In this document: piece after piece, positions 8,692 to 17,458 of the stretch | Layout: every line of letters starts with the position of its first letter | How positions within the stretch are numbered: the stretch's first letter is position 1 | Source: UA16 sp042095135 | GTDB lineage: Bacteria; Bacteroidota; Bacteroidia; Flavobacteriales_D; Sanyastnellaceae | NCBI GenBank assembly: GCA_042095135.1 | Contig: JBELBV010000004.1 | Location: 1-64,000, forward strand | Length of the DNA: 64,000 nucleotides | Reading direction: 5' to 3' | Position numbers and translations under genes: made by a program | The notes under the pieces: generated by a model | Seen by the model: only the letters and a program-made list of their open reading frames with translations | The model's database searches: none | What the model was told of the DNA's origin: nothing

Positions 8692-9246
8692 ATAGCGATT
8701 AGAAGAAAAAGGACCCCGTACCGGGGCCGCGTTCGAAGAGAAGATCTTCACCGCATCAATGATAAGATTGAAGCGGCGCAGGTGCGTTTGGTGGGCGACA
8801 ACGTTGAACCTGCCGTCATGGCCACGCACGACGCCATTCAATTGGCGCGAGAACTGGAGCTGGACTTGGTGGAGATTTCACCCAAAGCCGATCCTCCAGT
8901 GTGCCGCATCATTGAGTACAAGAAGTTTCTGTACGACCAGAAAAAGAAGCAGAAAGAAATCAAGGCGAAGCAGCAAAAGGTGGTGGTGAAGGAAATCCGT
9001 TTCGGACCGAACACGGACGACCACGACTTTCAGTTTAAGCTGAAGCATGCTAAGAAGTTTCTGCAAGAGGGCTCCAAGCTCAAGGCGTACGTTTTCTTTC
9101 GCGGTCGCACCATTGTGTTCAAGGAACGCGGAGAAATTTTGCTTTTGAAGTTTGCTCAGGAACTCGAAGAATTCGGAACGGTTGAACAACTGCCGAAGCT
9201 CGAGGGAAAGCGCATGACTGTCATGTTCAATCCGAAGAAAAACTAA
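8692..9246 (+). CDS. infC: translation initiation factor IF-3 with non-AUG start
   Basis: The protein has both IF-3 domains: the N-domain with DLHRINDKI and VRLVGDNVEP, and the C-domain with EIRFGPNTDDHDF and ending EGKRMTVMFNPKK. The highly conserved N-terminus (AIRRKRTPYRGR...) extends upstream of the first GTG at 8782, and an in-frame TGA at 8683 closes the frame, leaving only AGC, GTT, ATA, GCG, ATT before the conserved Arg-Arg. ATA at 8692 gives the usual MAIRR start (184 residues); ATT at 8698 is the alternative. IF-3 is known to start at rare AUU/AUA-type codons and to repress its own translation by rejecting them. A perfect hairpin (CCCCG-TAC-CGGGG, 8714-8726) lies just inside the gene. 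It follows thrS after 27 bases. Confidence 0.93.
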   Translation: MAIRRKRTPYRGRVRREDLHRINDKIEAAQVRLVGDNVEPAVMATHDAIQLARELELDLVEISPKADPPVCRIIEYKKFLYDQKKKQKEIKAKQQKVVVKEIRFGPNTDDHDFQFKLKHAKKFLQEGSKLKAYVFFRGRTIVFKERGEILLLKFAQELEEFGTVEQLPKLEGKRMTVMFNPKKN

Positions 9247-9266
9247 TAACCATAAAATCTAAGGCC

Positions 9267-9461
9267 ATGCCGAAGATGAAAACAAAAGGAAGCGCCAAAA
9301 AGCGCTTTAAGTTCACGGGGACTGGGAAAATCAAGCGAAAGCACGCCTTCAAGAGTCACATCTTGACGAAGAAGGGTACGAAGCAGAAGCGCAACTTGAC
9401 GCACTCGACGACGGTTGACAAGACCAACGTTGCGAGCATTAAGCGCCAACTGTGTGCCTAA
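9267..9461 (+). CDS. rpmI: 50S ribosomal protein L35
   Basis: A 64-residue, strongly basic protein with the L35 signature: start MPKMKTKGSAKKRFK, central KHAFKSHILTKKGTK and ending RQL. L35 is a small structural protein of the large ribosomal subunit. The gene lies 20 bases after infC and 100 bases before rplT, the standard order. Length is the family norm. Confidence 0.97.
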   Translation: MPKMKTKGSAKKRFKFTGTGKIKRKHAFKSHILTKKGTKQKRNLTHSTTVDKTNVASIKRQLCA

Positions 9462-9520
9462 GCAGCACCGTTCGATTTAACCACCCCTGGTACGTTTAAC
9501 CCGGTAACCGGCTTTCAAGT

Positions 9521-9534
9521 CTGGATTTCTCCAG
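9521..9534 (+). promoter_or_regulatory. small hairpin in the rpmI-rplT spacer
   Basis: CTGGA-TTTC-TCCAG forms a five-pair stem in the 100-base spacer before rplT. A near-copy (GCTGG-ATTT-CCAGC) occurs right after the rplT stop at 9908-9921. L20 is known in E. coli to repress its operon by binding mRNA, so a role in L20 autoregulation is possible but only inferred. Confidence 0.3.
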
Positions 9535-9561
9535 CGCCGCCTACCAAAAAAACACATTAAA

Positions 9562-9906
9562 ATGCCAAGAGCAACAAATTCAGTCGCATCGAGGGCGCGA
9601 CGTAAAAAAATCCTCAAGATGGCCAAAGGGTACTATGGTGCCCGCAAGAATGTTTGGACCGTCGCCAAGAACGCCGTAGAAAAAGGCTTGCTGTACGCGT
9701 ACTCAGGACGAAAGCAGCGCAAGCGTCAATTCCGTTCCTTGTGGATCCAGCGAATCAACGCCGGGGCACGTCAGCACGGATTGTCCTACAGCGAATTCAT
9801 GGGCAAGTGCTCAAAGAAAGGAATCGAACTGAACCGCAAGGTGTTGGCGGACCTCGCCATGAACCACCCAGACGCCTTCAAGGCCGTCGTGGATCAGGTC
9901 AAATAA
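9562..9906 (+). CDS. rplT: 50S ribosomal protein L20
   Basis: A 114-residue basic protein with all L20 landmarks: MPRATNSVASRARRKKILK at the start, KGYYGARKNVWTVAKNAVEK, RKRQFRSLWIQRINA, and the C-terminal helix ending AFKAVVDQVK. L20 is an early-assembly protein of the large subunit that binds 23S rRNA. It is the last gene of the thrS cluster and is followed by a strong terminator at 9927-9952. Confidence 0.98.
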   Translation: MPRATNSVASRARRKKILKMAKGYYGARKNVWTVAKNAVEKGLLYAYSGRKQRKRQFRSLWIQRINAGARQHGLSYSEFMGKCSKKGIELNRKVLADLAMNHPDAFKAVVDQVK

Positions 9907-9926
9907 AGCTGGATTTCCAGCACAAG

Positions 9927-9952
9927 AAAAGCCGGCGCATGCCGGCTTTTTT
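9927..9952 (+). terminator. rho-independent terminator after rplT
   Basis: AAAAGCCGGC, loop GCAT, GCCGGCTTTT with six T residues: a ten-pair stem with a T-tract, 20 bases after the rplT stop. This ends the translation cluster. Confidence 0.92.
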
Positions 9953-10020
9953 GTTGCCATTTTGTTTCAGTCTTGGATAACATGAAAATATGGTGTAACA
10001 TGCGTCACAATCTCTTACGA

Positions 10021-11124
10021 ATGAAACAAATCATGATCATCAGCGCTGCGTGTGCTGTTCTTTGGGGGTGCGCCGGAGGTGGTGCGCCGTTGACCCAAGA
10101 CGAAGTCAATGCCTTCGTCACAAACCACATCGAGAGCCAAGTCGGATACGATGCGGCCGTTGAGCCCTACATCGCGGGCCTTTCCGAGGAGATGAAGTAC
10201 TTCCGTGCGGGCCAGGCTGAGCCGGTGAACGCCGACCTGTCAAATGTCGATGGCACCTGGTTCTACGAGGATTCCGTTACGGTTGAGGTTTTTGACGTAC
10301 AGTTGTACGGAGCGGCCGCCAGCGTTATGGGCGTGGTGCACTTCTACAACTTTGGCGAAGCTGGCCACCGTTCGTTCCACGGGACCGTGGTACGCGATGG
10401 CGATCGCCTCCGTTGGGACCGTTGGTTCCATCAGGATCACGGCCAGTTGGCGCGCAGCTACATTCCGATTGAATCGGACGTGGAAGGAGCAAAATCGTTG
10501 TGTAATTCCATGCTCTGGATGAGCTTGCAGGGCGACGGAAATGGGGCAGGTGCCTTGTCGGATTCACTGTTGGAAGTTGACCCCACCATGGCCATGGCGC
10601 ATGTGGGGCAATTGTGGCGTGCCTGGTTCCAAGGGGATGGCGACGCCTGGAATGCCAATGTCAAGGAAGCGGTGGCCAAAGCAACAGACCCCGCCACCAA
10701 GCATTACTTGATGTCGCATTCCAAGGATTTTGGTGATGAGCTTGAAAATGCCCGAATTGCGCACAATTTGGCGCCTGACTCACCGCTCAATCAAGTCAAC
10801 CTCGCTTGGCAGTTGATGGAGGATGATGAGGATGCAGCTCGCATCTTGCTCGAGCGTGCCTCGGAGCGTTGGAGTTCATTGGGCGGGCCGCACAACCTGC
10901 TCGGTTACATGAACATGCGCCAAGGCGACATGGAAGCTGCAGAAAAATGCTTCAAGATGTACGTGCGCTTGGCGCCGGAAGTGGCCAATGCTCACGACAG
11001 CATGGGGGACTTCTACGCGAAGCAGGGTGACAACGAGAATGCCCGTGCGTGTTATGAGAAAGCCTTGGAATTGGATCCTTCCTTCTCGGGATCTCAAAAG
11101 AAACTCGACGAGTTGGAATCGTAA
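10021..11124 (+). CDS. TPR-containing lipoprotein
   Basis: The chosen ATG gives a 367-residue protein with a lipoprotein signal: MKQIMIISAACAVLWGC, with the lipobox cysteine at 17. In-frame starts upstream add only a non-signal leader. Residues 18-150 form a domain I do not recognise (DVDGTW-like, VMGVVHFYN), followed by tetratricopeptide repeats; the best are the last two, with GPHNLLGYMNMRQGDMEAA and AHDSMGDFYAKQGDNENA cores (about 285-355). A surface- or periplasm-facing, membrane-anchored scaffold is likely; partner unknown. It stands alone between two terminators and faces another TPR lipoprotein on the opposite strand. Confidence 0.75.
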   Translation: MKQIMIISAACAVLWGCAGGGAPLTQDEVNAFVTNHIESQVGYDAAVEPYIAGLSEEMKYFRAGQAEPVNADLSNVDGTWFYEDSVTVEVFDVQLYGAAASVMGVVHFYNFGEAGHRSFHGTVVRDGDRLRWDRWFHQDHGQLARSYIPIESDVEGAKSLCNSMLWMSLQGDGNGAGALSDSLLEVDPTMAMAHVGQLWRAWFQGDGDAWNANVKEAVAKATDPATKHYLMSHSKDFGDELENARIAHNLAPDSPLNQVNLAWQLMEDDEDAARILLERASERWSSLGGPHNLLGYMNMRQGDMEAAEKCFKMYVRLAPEVANAHDSMGDFYAKQGDNENARACYEKALELDPSFSGSQKKLDELES

Positions 11125-11144
11125 CCAGCGATTTTTTCGAATTG

Positions 11145-11174
11145 AAAAACCCCGGACGATTCCGGGGTTTTTTT
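11145..11174. terminator. bidirectional terminator between two TPR lipoprotein genes
   Basis: AAAAACCCCGGA and TCCGGGGTTTTTTT flank a four-base loop. The T-tract is seven long on the plus strand and five on the minus strand, so it can end both convergent genes. Confidence 0.9.
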
Positions 11175-11195
11175 ATGCGGTCCATTGAGTCAACG

Positions 11196-12230
11196 CTACT
11201 TTGTCTTCAGCGCGCGGTCTTTGGCCAGCGCAGCTGCGGTGTAATCGGGTTTGATCCGCAGCGCCTCTGAGTAATCCGAAATGGCACCTGATCGATCGCC
11301 CAAGCTCTCGCGGGCCAACCCACGATTAAAGAACGCCTGGTGGTAGTAGGGCAGTCGCTTGATCGCTTCTGTAAACCAAAACGCAGCGCTGTCGTACTGG
11401 GCGTAGTACTCCAAATGGATGAAGCCCTGATTGAAGGAAGCCGTGGCATTGGCGGAGTCGAGCGCTAAGATTACACGGTACGTTTCCAAGGCTTCATCCA
11501 AGCGCTGTTCTTCCTGCAGGAACATCGCCAAATTGTACTTGGCTTCCACCGACAATGGGCGCAATTCAATGGCCGAACGGTAGAATTCCTCAGCAACGGG
11601 ATCGCCGAGCTCGGCAAGGAAGATGCCTAAGGAAATGAAGCCATCGAAGAAGGACGGATTGACTTCAATCGCTGTCTGGAAGGAGCTGATTGCTTTTTCG
11701 GTATCGCCGTTGGCGGCATAGATTTTCCCTTTCATCCAATAGGCCTCGTGGAGTTGATCGTTGATCCGAAGTGCTTGGTTTAGGTCATCGAATGCCCGTT
11801 CGAATTGATTCAAATGGATGTTGAATTCAGCCCTCCGCATCAGGCAAGGTGTGCTTTCGGGTGCGAACCGGATGCAGGCATTGAGCTCTTGGAGGCACGC
11901 CTCCATGTTCTGCATGCGGTAGAGCATATCAACACGGTTTTCCCAGGCAGGAGCGAAGGCGGAGTCAGCCTTCAAGGCCAATCCCCAATCTTCAAAAGCG
12001 CTTTGCGGATTCCCTTGGCTGGCTTGGTATTGGGCGCGGGCGTGGTACGGTTCCGGTGAGTTGGGAGCTTCCAAGATGGCGGCTTCAAGGGAATCGACAC
12101 GGGACGACACCGATACGGCCGTTTGCTCTGGACCGGGTTCGCCGCATGAAGTAAATGCTACGCAAAGCAAAACCAGGGCCCCGAATCCGAGAGCCCTGGT
12201 TGTCGCGTAATTTCGAAAAGGTCGAGCCAT
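11196..12230 (-). CDS. TPR-repeat lipoprotein downstream of recA
   Basis: From ATG at 12230 the protein has 344 residues; a start 33 bases further upstream would run into recA. The N-terminus is a lipoprotein signal (hydrophobic GFGALVLLCVAFTSC with a lipobox Cys near 29). The rest is a solenoid of about eight tetratricopeptide repeats, for example AYWMKGKIYAANGDTEKAIS and AFFNRGLARESLGDRSGAIS. TPR lipoproteins usually scaffold envelope complexes. It follows recA by 10 bases on the same strand; the link to recA is probably only transcriptional. No specific function can be assigned. Confidence 0.78.
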   Translation of the reverse strand: MARPFRNYATTRALGFGALVLLCVAFTSCGEPGPEQTAVSVSSRVDSLEAAILEAPNSPEPYHARAQYQASQGNPQSAFEDWGLALKADSAFAPAWENRVDMLYRMQNMEACLQELNACIRFAPESTPCLMRRAEFNIHLNQFERAFDDLNQALRINDQLHEAYWMKGKIYAANGDTEKAISSFQTAIEVNPSFFDGFISLGIFLAELGDPVAEEFYRSAIELRPLSVEAKYNLAMFLQEEQRLDEALETYRVILALDSANATASFNQGFIHLEYYAQYDSAAFWFTEAIKRLPYYHQAFFNRGLARESLGDRSGAISDYSEALRIKPDYTAAALAKDRALKTK

Positions 12231-12240
12231 GCTCACCGGT

Positions 12241-13275
12241 TTAAACCGCTTCAACGGCTTCAACAGGTTCGGCAGCCATAGGAGCTGGCGCCATGGCTTC
12301 TTTGATTTTGGTTTCGAGTTCCTCCATCAATTCCGGGTTGTCCTCGATGAGGGCGCGTACGGCGTCACGGCCTTGACCCAATTTCGTGTCGCCGTAGCTG
12401 AACCAGGATCCGGACTTGTTGATGATGTTCATCTCCACGCCGAGGTCAATGATCTCGCCGGATTTGGAAATGCCTTGTCCGTATAGGATGTCGAATTCTG
12501 CACGTCGGAAGGGCGGTGCCACCTTGTTCTTCACGACTTTCACCTTGGTGCGGTTGCCCATGACCTTGTCTCCATCCTTGATTTGTGTCGAGCGGCGAAT
12601 GTCGAGGCGAACGGATGAGTAGAATTTCAGCGCGTTACCACCGGTTGTAGTCTCAGGATTGCCGAACATGATGCCGATTTTCTCGCGCAGCTGGTTGATG
12701 AAGATACAGCAGCAGCCGGTTTTGCTGATGGAGCCGGTTAGCTTCCGCAGGGCCTTTGACATCAGACGTGCTTGGAGGCCGACGGAAGAGTCAGACATTT
12801 CACCTTCAATTTCAGCGCGAGGCGTGAGGGCGGCGACTGAATCAATCACAATTAAGTCGATCGCTCCGGAGCGGATCAAATTATCGGCGATTTCTAAGCC
12901 TTGCTCACCGTTATCCGGCTGGGAGATCAGTAGGTTTTCCGTGTCGACGCCGAGGTTTTCCGCGTAATACTTATCGAACGCATGCTCCGCGTCGATGACG
13001 GCGCAGATTCCGCCTTGTTTTTGAGCTTGCGCGATGGCGTGGATGGCGAGGGTCGTTTTGCCCGAGCTTTCTGGACCGTAGATTTCGACCACGCGCCCTT
13101 TCGGGTAGCCTTGAATGCCCAACGCCAAATCCAGCGTAAGTGAGCCCGATGGGATGGACTCGATTTTTTCAACGGCTTCGTCTCCGAGCTTCATAACGGT
13201 CCCTTTGCCGTAGGTCTTGTCCATGCGGTCTAAGGTCAACTGGAGTGCTTTGAGTTTTTGTGCTTCTGCAGACAT
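12241..13275 (-). CDS. recA: recombinase RecA
   Basis: A 344-residue RecA with Walker A GPESSGKTT at 67-75, the Walker B region DLIVIDSVAALTPRAEIEGE, the loop-2 region GNPETTTGGNALKFYSSVR and the MAW-like start ALQLTLDRMDKTYGKG. RecA forms ATP-dependent filaments on single-stranded DNA for strand exchange and, where present, LexA cleavage. The C-terminal tail is short and ends in an Ala/Val/Glu repeat (EPVEAVEAV). I see no recognisable SOS box upstream; a weak -7 box is at 13292-13299. A TPR lipoprotein gene follows. Confidence 0.98.
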   Translation of the reverse strand: MSAEAQKLKALQLTLDRMDKTYGKGTVMKLGDEAVEKIESIPSGSLTLDLALGIQGYPKGRVVEIYGPESSGKTTLAIHAIAQAQKQGGICAVIDAEHAFDKYYAENLGVDTENLLISQPDNGEQGLEIADNLIRSGAIDLIVIDSVAALTPRAEIEGEMSDSSVGLQARLMSKALRKLTGSISKTGCCCIFINQLREKIGIMFGNPETTTGGNALKFYSSVRLDIRRSTQIKDGDKVMGNRTKVKVVKNKVAPPFRRAEFDILYGQGISKSGEIIDLGVEMNIINKSGSWFSYGDTKLGQGRDAVRALIEDNPELMEELETKIKEAMAPAPMAAEPVEAVEAV

Positions 13276-13291
13276 TTTTTCGTGTTTTAAG

Positions 13292-13299
13292 CGAAGGTA
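13292..13299 (-). promoter_or_regulatory. candidate -7 box for recA
   Basis: The minus strand reads TACCTTCG, seven of eight positions of TAnnTTTG, 16 bases before the recA ATG. No clear -33 box is seen. Confidence 0.35.
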
Positions 13300-13378
13300 T
13301 CTTACCTACATCGTAATGAACTTACGGAGTGGTGTGTTTTTTGTCAACGATGTACCCACGTTTACCGTTGGGCTTGGT

Positions 13379-13855
13379 TTACAGGCCGAATCCGGCGATT
13401 ACTTCAGCGGCGTGTTCTTTGGTCTTTGGTTTCAAAATGACCGAGGCGATGGAGCCGTTTTCATCGATGAGGAAGGTCGTGCGGTGCGTGCCCTCGTATT
13501 CCTTTCCCATGAATTTTTTCAGTCCCCACACCCCGAATGCCTTGTGGAGGCTCAGGTCTTCATCGCACGCTAAGTCAAAAGCGATGCTGTACTTGTCAAT
13601 AAACTTCAGGTGCTTCGCAGCGGGATCGGGGCTCACGCCGAGCACTTCGATACCCGCCTCGCTGAGGCCGTCGTAGTGTTCGGTCAAATTGCAAGCTTGC
13701 GCCGTGCAGCCAGGCGTCATGTCCCGGGGATAGAAATAGAGCGCAAGTTTCTTGCCGGCATAATCGGCGAGGATGCGCGTGCTTCCGTCTTGGAGGGTTG
13801 TTTCAAATGCGGGGGCAGGGGTTCCTGCGGTCAGGGGGTTGGCAGTCATTGGCAT
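13379..13855 (-). CDS. bcp: thioredoxin-dependent thiol peroxidase (Bcp family)
   Basis: A 158-residue peroxiredoxin of the BCP/PrxQ class. The active-site motif YFYPRDMTPGCTAQAC carries the peroxidatic Cys50 and a resolving Cys55 four residues on, as in alpha-2 PrxQ enzymes. The conserved Arg (THRTTFLID) is also present. It reduces hydrogen peroxide and organic hydroperoxides using thioredoxin. ATG at 13855 is preferred over an upstream TTG; ATG at 13849 is possible. It is divergent from priA with 71 bases between, and lies upstream of recA on the same strand, 103 bases away. Confidence 0.95.
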   Translation of the reverse strand: MPMTANPLTAGTPAPAFETTLQDGSTRILADYAGKKLALYFYPRDMTPGCTAQACNLTEHYDGLSEAGIEVLGVSPDPAAKHLKFIDKYSIAFDLACDEDLSLHKAFGVWGLKKFMGKEYEGTHRTTFLIDENGSIASVILKPKTKEHAAEVIAGFGL

Positions 13856-13926
13856 ATTCAAATAACAGTTCTTTTTCCTTCAAGTTCGTTAGTTCCTCTG
13901 CATAATTCTTCCCAATTTGCCAACCC

Positions 13927-16413
13927 ATGACGCCGTTGCCTCCCTATGCCGATGTATTGGTGCCGCTTCCGTTGCCCAACCTCCTCACGTACGCTACTGA
14001 GGGGGTGGAAGAGGCGCTGGAAATTGGCATGCGCGTGGTCGTGCAAGTGGGTGCGCGCAAACGGTACACAGGGGTGGTGTTCCGCCTGCACCGAGATGCC
14101 CCCAAGGGCTATGCCGCCCGTCCAATGGACGCCGTAATTGACGACCGTCCGGTGGTGACGCCGGGTCAATTGCGCATGTGGGAATGGATGGCCGCGTATT
14201 ACATGTGCACCCGCGGCGAAGTGATGGCAGCGGCACTGCCCAGCGGCCTGAAATTGTCCAGTCAAACCCGACTCGTGGTGCACCCAGAAGCCAATCTCGA
14301 TGACTTGCGCGGCATGGCGCCTCAGGCGCAGGTCCTCTTCGACGCCATTGAATTGCGCAAGGGCATTCAGCTTTCCGAAGCGGCTGAAGTGTTGGACGTG
14401 AAGCACCCCCAGCGGTGGGTCAATCAATTGGTGCAAGCGCAATTGATCGTCTCCGAAGAAGAGTGGAAAGAACGCTACAAGCCCAAGACGGAGCGCACCC
14501 TCCAGCTGCCTGAACCGCTGCGCGACGAAGCGGCTCTGGGAGCGGTCTTGGATGAATTGGACCGACGGGCTCCGAAGCAAGCACGCATTTTGACGGCGTT
14601 CCTGCAGATGGTGGAAGAACAAGGCGGGGAGCGCGACGCCATCCTGTCCGAGAAGGAAATATTGGTGCGAGCGGATTCCGATGCTTCAGCGATCAAGCGC
14701 ATGGAATCCAAAGGGCTTTGGGAACGGGACGAACGCGTGGTGGATGCCAGTGAACAGGTGGGCTCCAGCGCATCGATTCCGCTGCCGACTTTGAGTGCCC
14801 ATCAAGCGGAAGCGTACACTGAATTGCGCGCCAGCCAGCAGGCCGGGCGCATGGCGCTGCTTCACGGTGTCACCGGATCCGGGAAGACGGAAGTGTACAT
14901 CCACCTCATTGCCGATGCCCTCGAACGCGGCGAAACGGTGCTCTTCCTCGTTCCGGAAATTGCCTTGACTACCCAGCTCATCCAACGGCTTTCCCGTCAT
15001 TTCGCGGCCTTCTTGCACGTTTACCATAGCCGATTCACGCGCCGAGAGCAAACAGAGACTTGGTTGGAAGTGCTCGGCAAAGAACGGCCCACCCCCAAAC
15101 TGATCGTAGGCCCACGTTCCGCCTTGTTTTTGCCCATGCAACAGCTTGGCTTGATCATCGTGGATGAGGAACACGAGCCCAGCTTCAAACAATACGATCC
15201 GGCGCCGCGTTACCAAGCGCGGGATGTGGCGATGTGGATGGCGGTCCGCGACCGAGCTTTTTGCGTCTTGGGTTCAGCGACCCCTTCCGTAGAAACGCAT
15301 TGGCTCACGACCCAAGGGCGCATCGATCGGGTGGAGATGAGCCAGCGCTACGGCGGTGTTCTGCTCCCGGAAATTTGGTGCGCCGATCTTCGAAAGGCTC
15401 ACAGGCAACGCGCCATGCATGGGCATTTTTCGCGCTTATTGAAATTGGAAATGGAGGCGGTGCTCGAGTCCGGGCGCCAGGTGATTTTGTTTCAAAACCG
15501 GCGGGGCTATAGCCCCATGTGGCAATGCGAGACTTGCGCGTGGATTCCGGAATGCGAGCGCTGCGACGTCCCGTTGACCGTGCACAAATGGAAGAATGAA
15601 CTGAACTGCCATCACTGCGGATACGTGGTGGATCCTCCGCCGCCGGTGTGCGTATCGTGTGGCAAATCGACGATGAAGCCGAAAGGCCTTGGAACCGAGC
15701 GCATCGAAGAGGAGTTGGCCGAGCACTTTCCTGCAGCCCGCGTGGCCCGAATGGATGCGGACACGACCCGCAGCCGTCACGGACACCAGCGGCTGGTCCG
15801 TGCGTTTGCGAACCGCGAATTTGACATTTTAGTGGGGACGCAAATGGTCACCAAGGGTTTGGATTTTGCGCATGTCGGGTTGGTGGGAGTCCTCAGTGCG
15901 GACCGCATGTTGAATTTTCCTGATTTCCGAAGTTTTGAGCGGGCCTACCAAATGCTGACGCAGGTGGCGGGACGAGCAGGCCGCTCGGGCGAGCGGGGCA
16001 AGGTCATTTTACAGACCTACAACCCGGATCACTGGGTGATGGCCAAGGTCATGGCGAATGATTACATGGGGTTGGTCAAACAGGAGTTGATTGAACGCAA
16101 GAATTACCGTTACCCGCCATTTATGCGCTTGGTTAGGTTGACTTTAAAGCACACGGATGTGCAGCGGTTGGAAGCGGCGGCAGAAGTGCTCGCGGCCCGC
16201 TTAATCCAGCGGTTTATGGCCCGGGTCATCGGTCCGGAAACGCCCATGATCAGCCGCATCAACGACCTGCACCACCGCGTGCTGCTGCTGAAGTTTGAAC
16301 GCGAATTGCGTCCGGATGCTTACAAAGAGTTGCTAAAAGCGGACCTCGACGCCTTCCAAGCCGACGAACGCTTCAAGCGTATCCGGCTCATTGTTGACGT
16401 TGATCCGGCCTGA
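13927..16413 (+). CDS. priA: primosomal protein N' (replication restart helicase PriA)
   Basis: An 828-residue superfamily 2 helicase. The N-terminal 3'-DNA-end binding domain (1-105, with VGARKRYTGVV) is followed by a winged-helix part and the helicase core: Walker A GVTGSGKT at 314-321, Walker B DEEH at 413-416. Two zinc clusters built from four CxxC pairs occupy about 534-579, and the motif VAGRAGRSGERGKVILQT is present. PriA reloads the replisome at stalled forks. Its 3' end overlaps the convergent beta-propeller gene by 26 bases. No terminator is seen in that overlap. Confidence 0.97.
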   Translation: MTPLPPYADVLVPLPLPNLLTYATEGVEEALEIGMRVVVQVGARKRYTGVVFRLHRDAPKGYAARPMDAVIDDRPVVTPGQLRMWEWMAAYYMCTRGEVMAAALPSGLKLSSQTRLVVHPEANLDDLRGMAPQAQVLFDAIELRKGIQLSEAAEVLDVKHPQRWVNQLVQAQLIVSEEEWKERYKPKTERTLQLPEPLRDEAALGAVLDELDRRAPKQARILTAFLQMVEEQGGERDAILSEKEILVRADSDASAIKRMESKGLWERDERVVDASEQVGSSASIPLPTLSAHQAEAYTELRASQQAGRMALLHGVTGSGKTEVYIHLIADALERGETVLFLVPEIALTTQLIQRLSRHFAAFLHVYHSRFTRREQTETWLEVLGKERPTPKLIVGPRSALFLPMQQLGLIIVDEEHEPSFKQYDPAPRYQARDVAMWMAVRDRAFCVLGSATPSVETHWLTTQGRIDRVEMSQRYGGVLLPEIWCADLRKAHRQRAMHGHFSRLLKLEMEAVLESGRQVILFQNRRGYSPMWQCETCAWIPECERCDVPLTVHKWKNELNCHHCGYVVDPPPPVCVSCGKSTMKPKGLGTERIEEELAEHFPAARVARMDADTTRSRHGHQRLVRAFANREFDILVGTQMVTKGLDFAHVGLVGVLSADRMLNFPDFRSFERAYQMLTQVAGRAGRSGERGKVILQTYNPDHWVMAKVMANDYMGLVKQELIERKNYRYPPFMRLVRLTLKHTDVQRLEAAAEVLAARLIQRFMARVIGPETPMISRINDLHHRVLLLKFERELRPDAYKELLKADLDAFQADERFKRIRLIVDVDPA

Positions 16414-17458
16414 CGCTCATCTGCCGGCCTGATGGCGAGGTAATCTGCCAGATCTGTTGCAATGACACATCCCAATTCAAGCGTTCAATGGGGACGAGCG
16501 TCTGAGCATTGGGGAGTTCGATGCGCTGGGAATCTAGGAGTTGCCCTGCGTAATTGAATGCCTGGATGTACCAAGTTCCAGCCGTAGGTGAGGAGAGGGA
16601 TAGTCCCTCGGCCGTCCAACGGGCGAATTCCCCTATTTCCAGCTGCTCGACGCTGTTCGCAGTTCCGAAATCGTGAAATGAAGGTGTACCGTTGCCGCTG
16701 TTCGCTACCCCGAGCGTGTCCGTCTCGATGGCATAGCTGATGTCGGCGGGGTTTGCGAGGCCAGATCCGGCGCCTTGGACCACGGTTTCGGAGGTTGAGA
16801 AGTCATTTGCGTAGCGGGTGATGCGAGCGGGCGACCACGAGCTCACGTAAAATTGCCCCGCACCGTCCATGTCCACACCGTCCAAATTGCCGAGCCCTGT
16901 ATTCAATGCAATGCTGAACTCGCCCGTTGCGAGGTCCACGTCTAAGATGGGTGCATTGCCGCCCCAATTGACCACGATGGCGCGGTTGTTGGCGTCGTCG
17001 ATGACCACGCCGTTGGGTGTGGTGCCTGTGGCATTGACCAGCACTTCTGTCGTCATGTTCGCAGGGTCGGTGATGTCCACACGGTGCAACTTGCCGCTGG
17101 AAAAGTCGCTGATGATCAGCTCGCCACTGCGGCTGCCCATCCCGTTGAGGAACCCGGCACCGGGAATGGAGAGGGATCCGATGAGGTCTGCGGATGCTAG
17201 GTCGTAAGCGCGCACGACGTTGTTACCGATGGCAAACAGGTGCCCGTCGACCACCTCCATGCCGTGTGTGGCCGACCCCGACCCAAAGTAGGCATAGCTC
17301 GCTCCACCGTCAGCGGTTTCGAGGATACTCGACCCGTTGGAAATGAACCACCTGTTCGCGGTTGGGTCATATTCGGCGGCTTCAATCAAATTCGGCGTTT
17401 GGGCGTGGAGTGCTCCGGCTGCCAAGAGGCAAATGGGTAAGAAGGGAATGCGGTTCAT
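16388..17458 (-). CDS. secreted NHL/SMP-30-like beta-propeller protein
   Basis: From ATG at 17458 the protein has 356 residues with a clear signal peptide (MNRIPFLPICLLAAGALHAQ). Repeats of the type GELIISDFSSGKLHRVD and GQFYVSSWSPARITRYAND indicate a six-bladed NHL or gluconolactonase-type propeller. The last ~60 residues (WYIQAFNYAGQLLDSQRIEL...) look like a beta-sandwich in the style of a type IX secretion tail but lack the usual closing motif, so secretion across the outer membrane is uncertain. It overlaps the small membrane gene before it (ATGA) and priA's end by 26 bases. No catalytic residues can be assigned; a sugar- or lactone-related role is speculative. Confidence 0.65.
   Translation of the reverse strand: MNRIPFLPICLLAAGALHAQTPNLIEAAEYDPTANRWFISNGSSILETADGGASYAYFGSGSATHGMEVVDGHLFAIGNNVVRAYDLASADLIGSLSIPGAGFLNGMGSRSGELIISDFSSGKLHRVDITDPANMTTEVLVNATGTTPNGVVIDDANNRAIVVNWGGNAPILDVDLATGEFSIALNTGLGNLDGVDMDGAGQFYVSSWSPARITRYANDFSTSETVVQGAGSGLANPADISYAIETDTLGVANSGNGTPSFHDFGTANSVEQLEIGEFARWTAEGLSLSSPTAGTWYIQAFNYAGQLLDSQRIELPNAQTLVPIERLNWDVSLQQIWQITSPSGRQMSVRPDQRQQ

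Noticed and set aside
8782..9246. infC starting at the first GTG
   Set aside because: It would remove the conserved IF-3 N-terminal residues; the upstream ATA/ATT start restores them.
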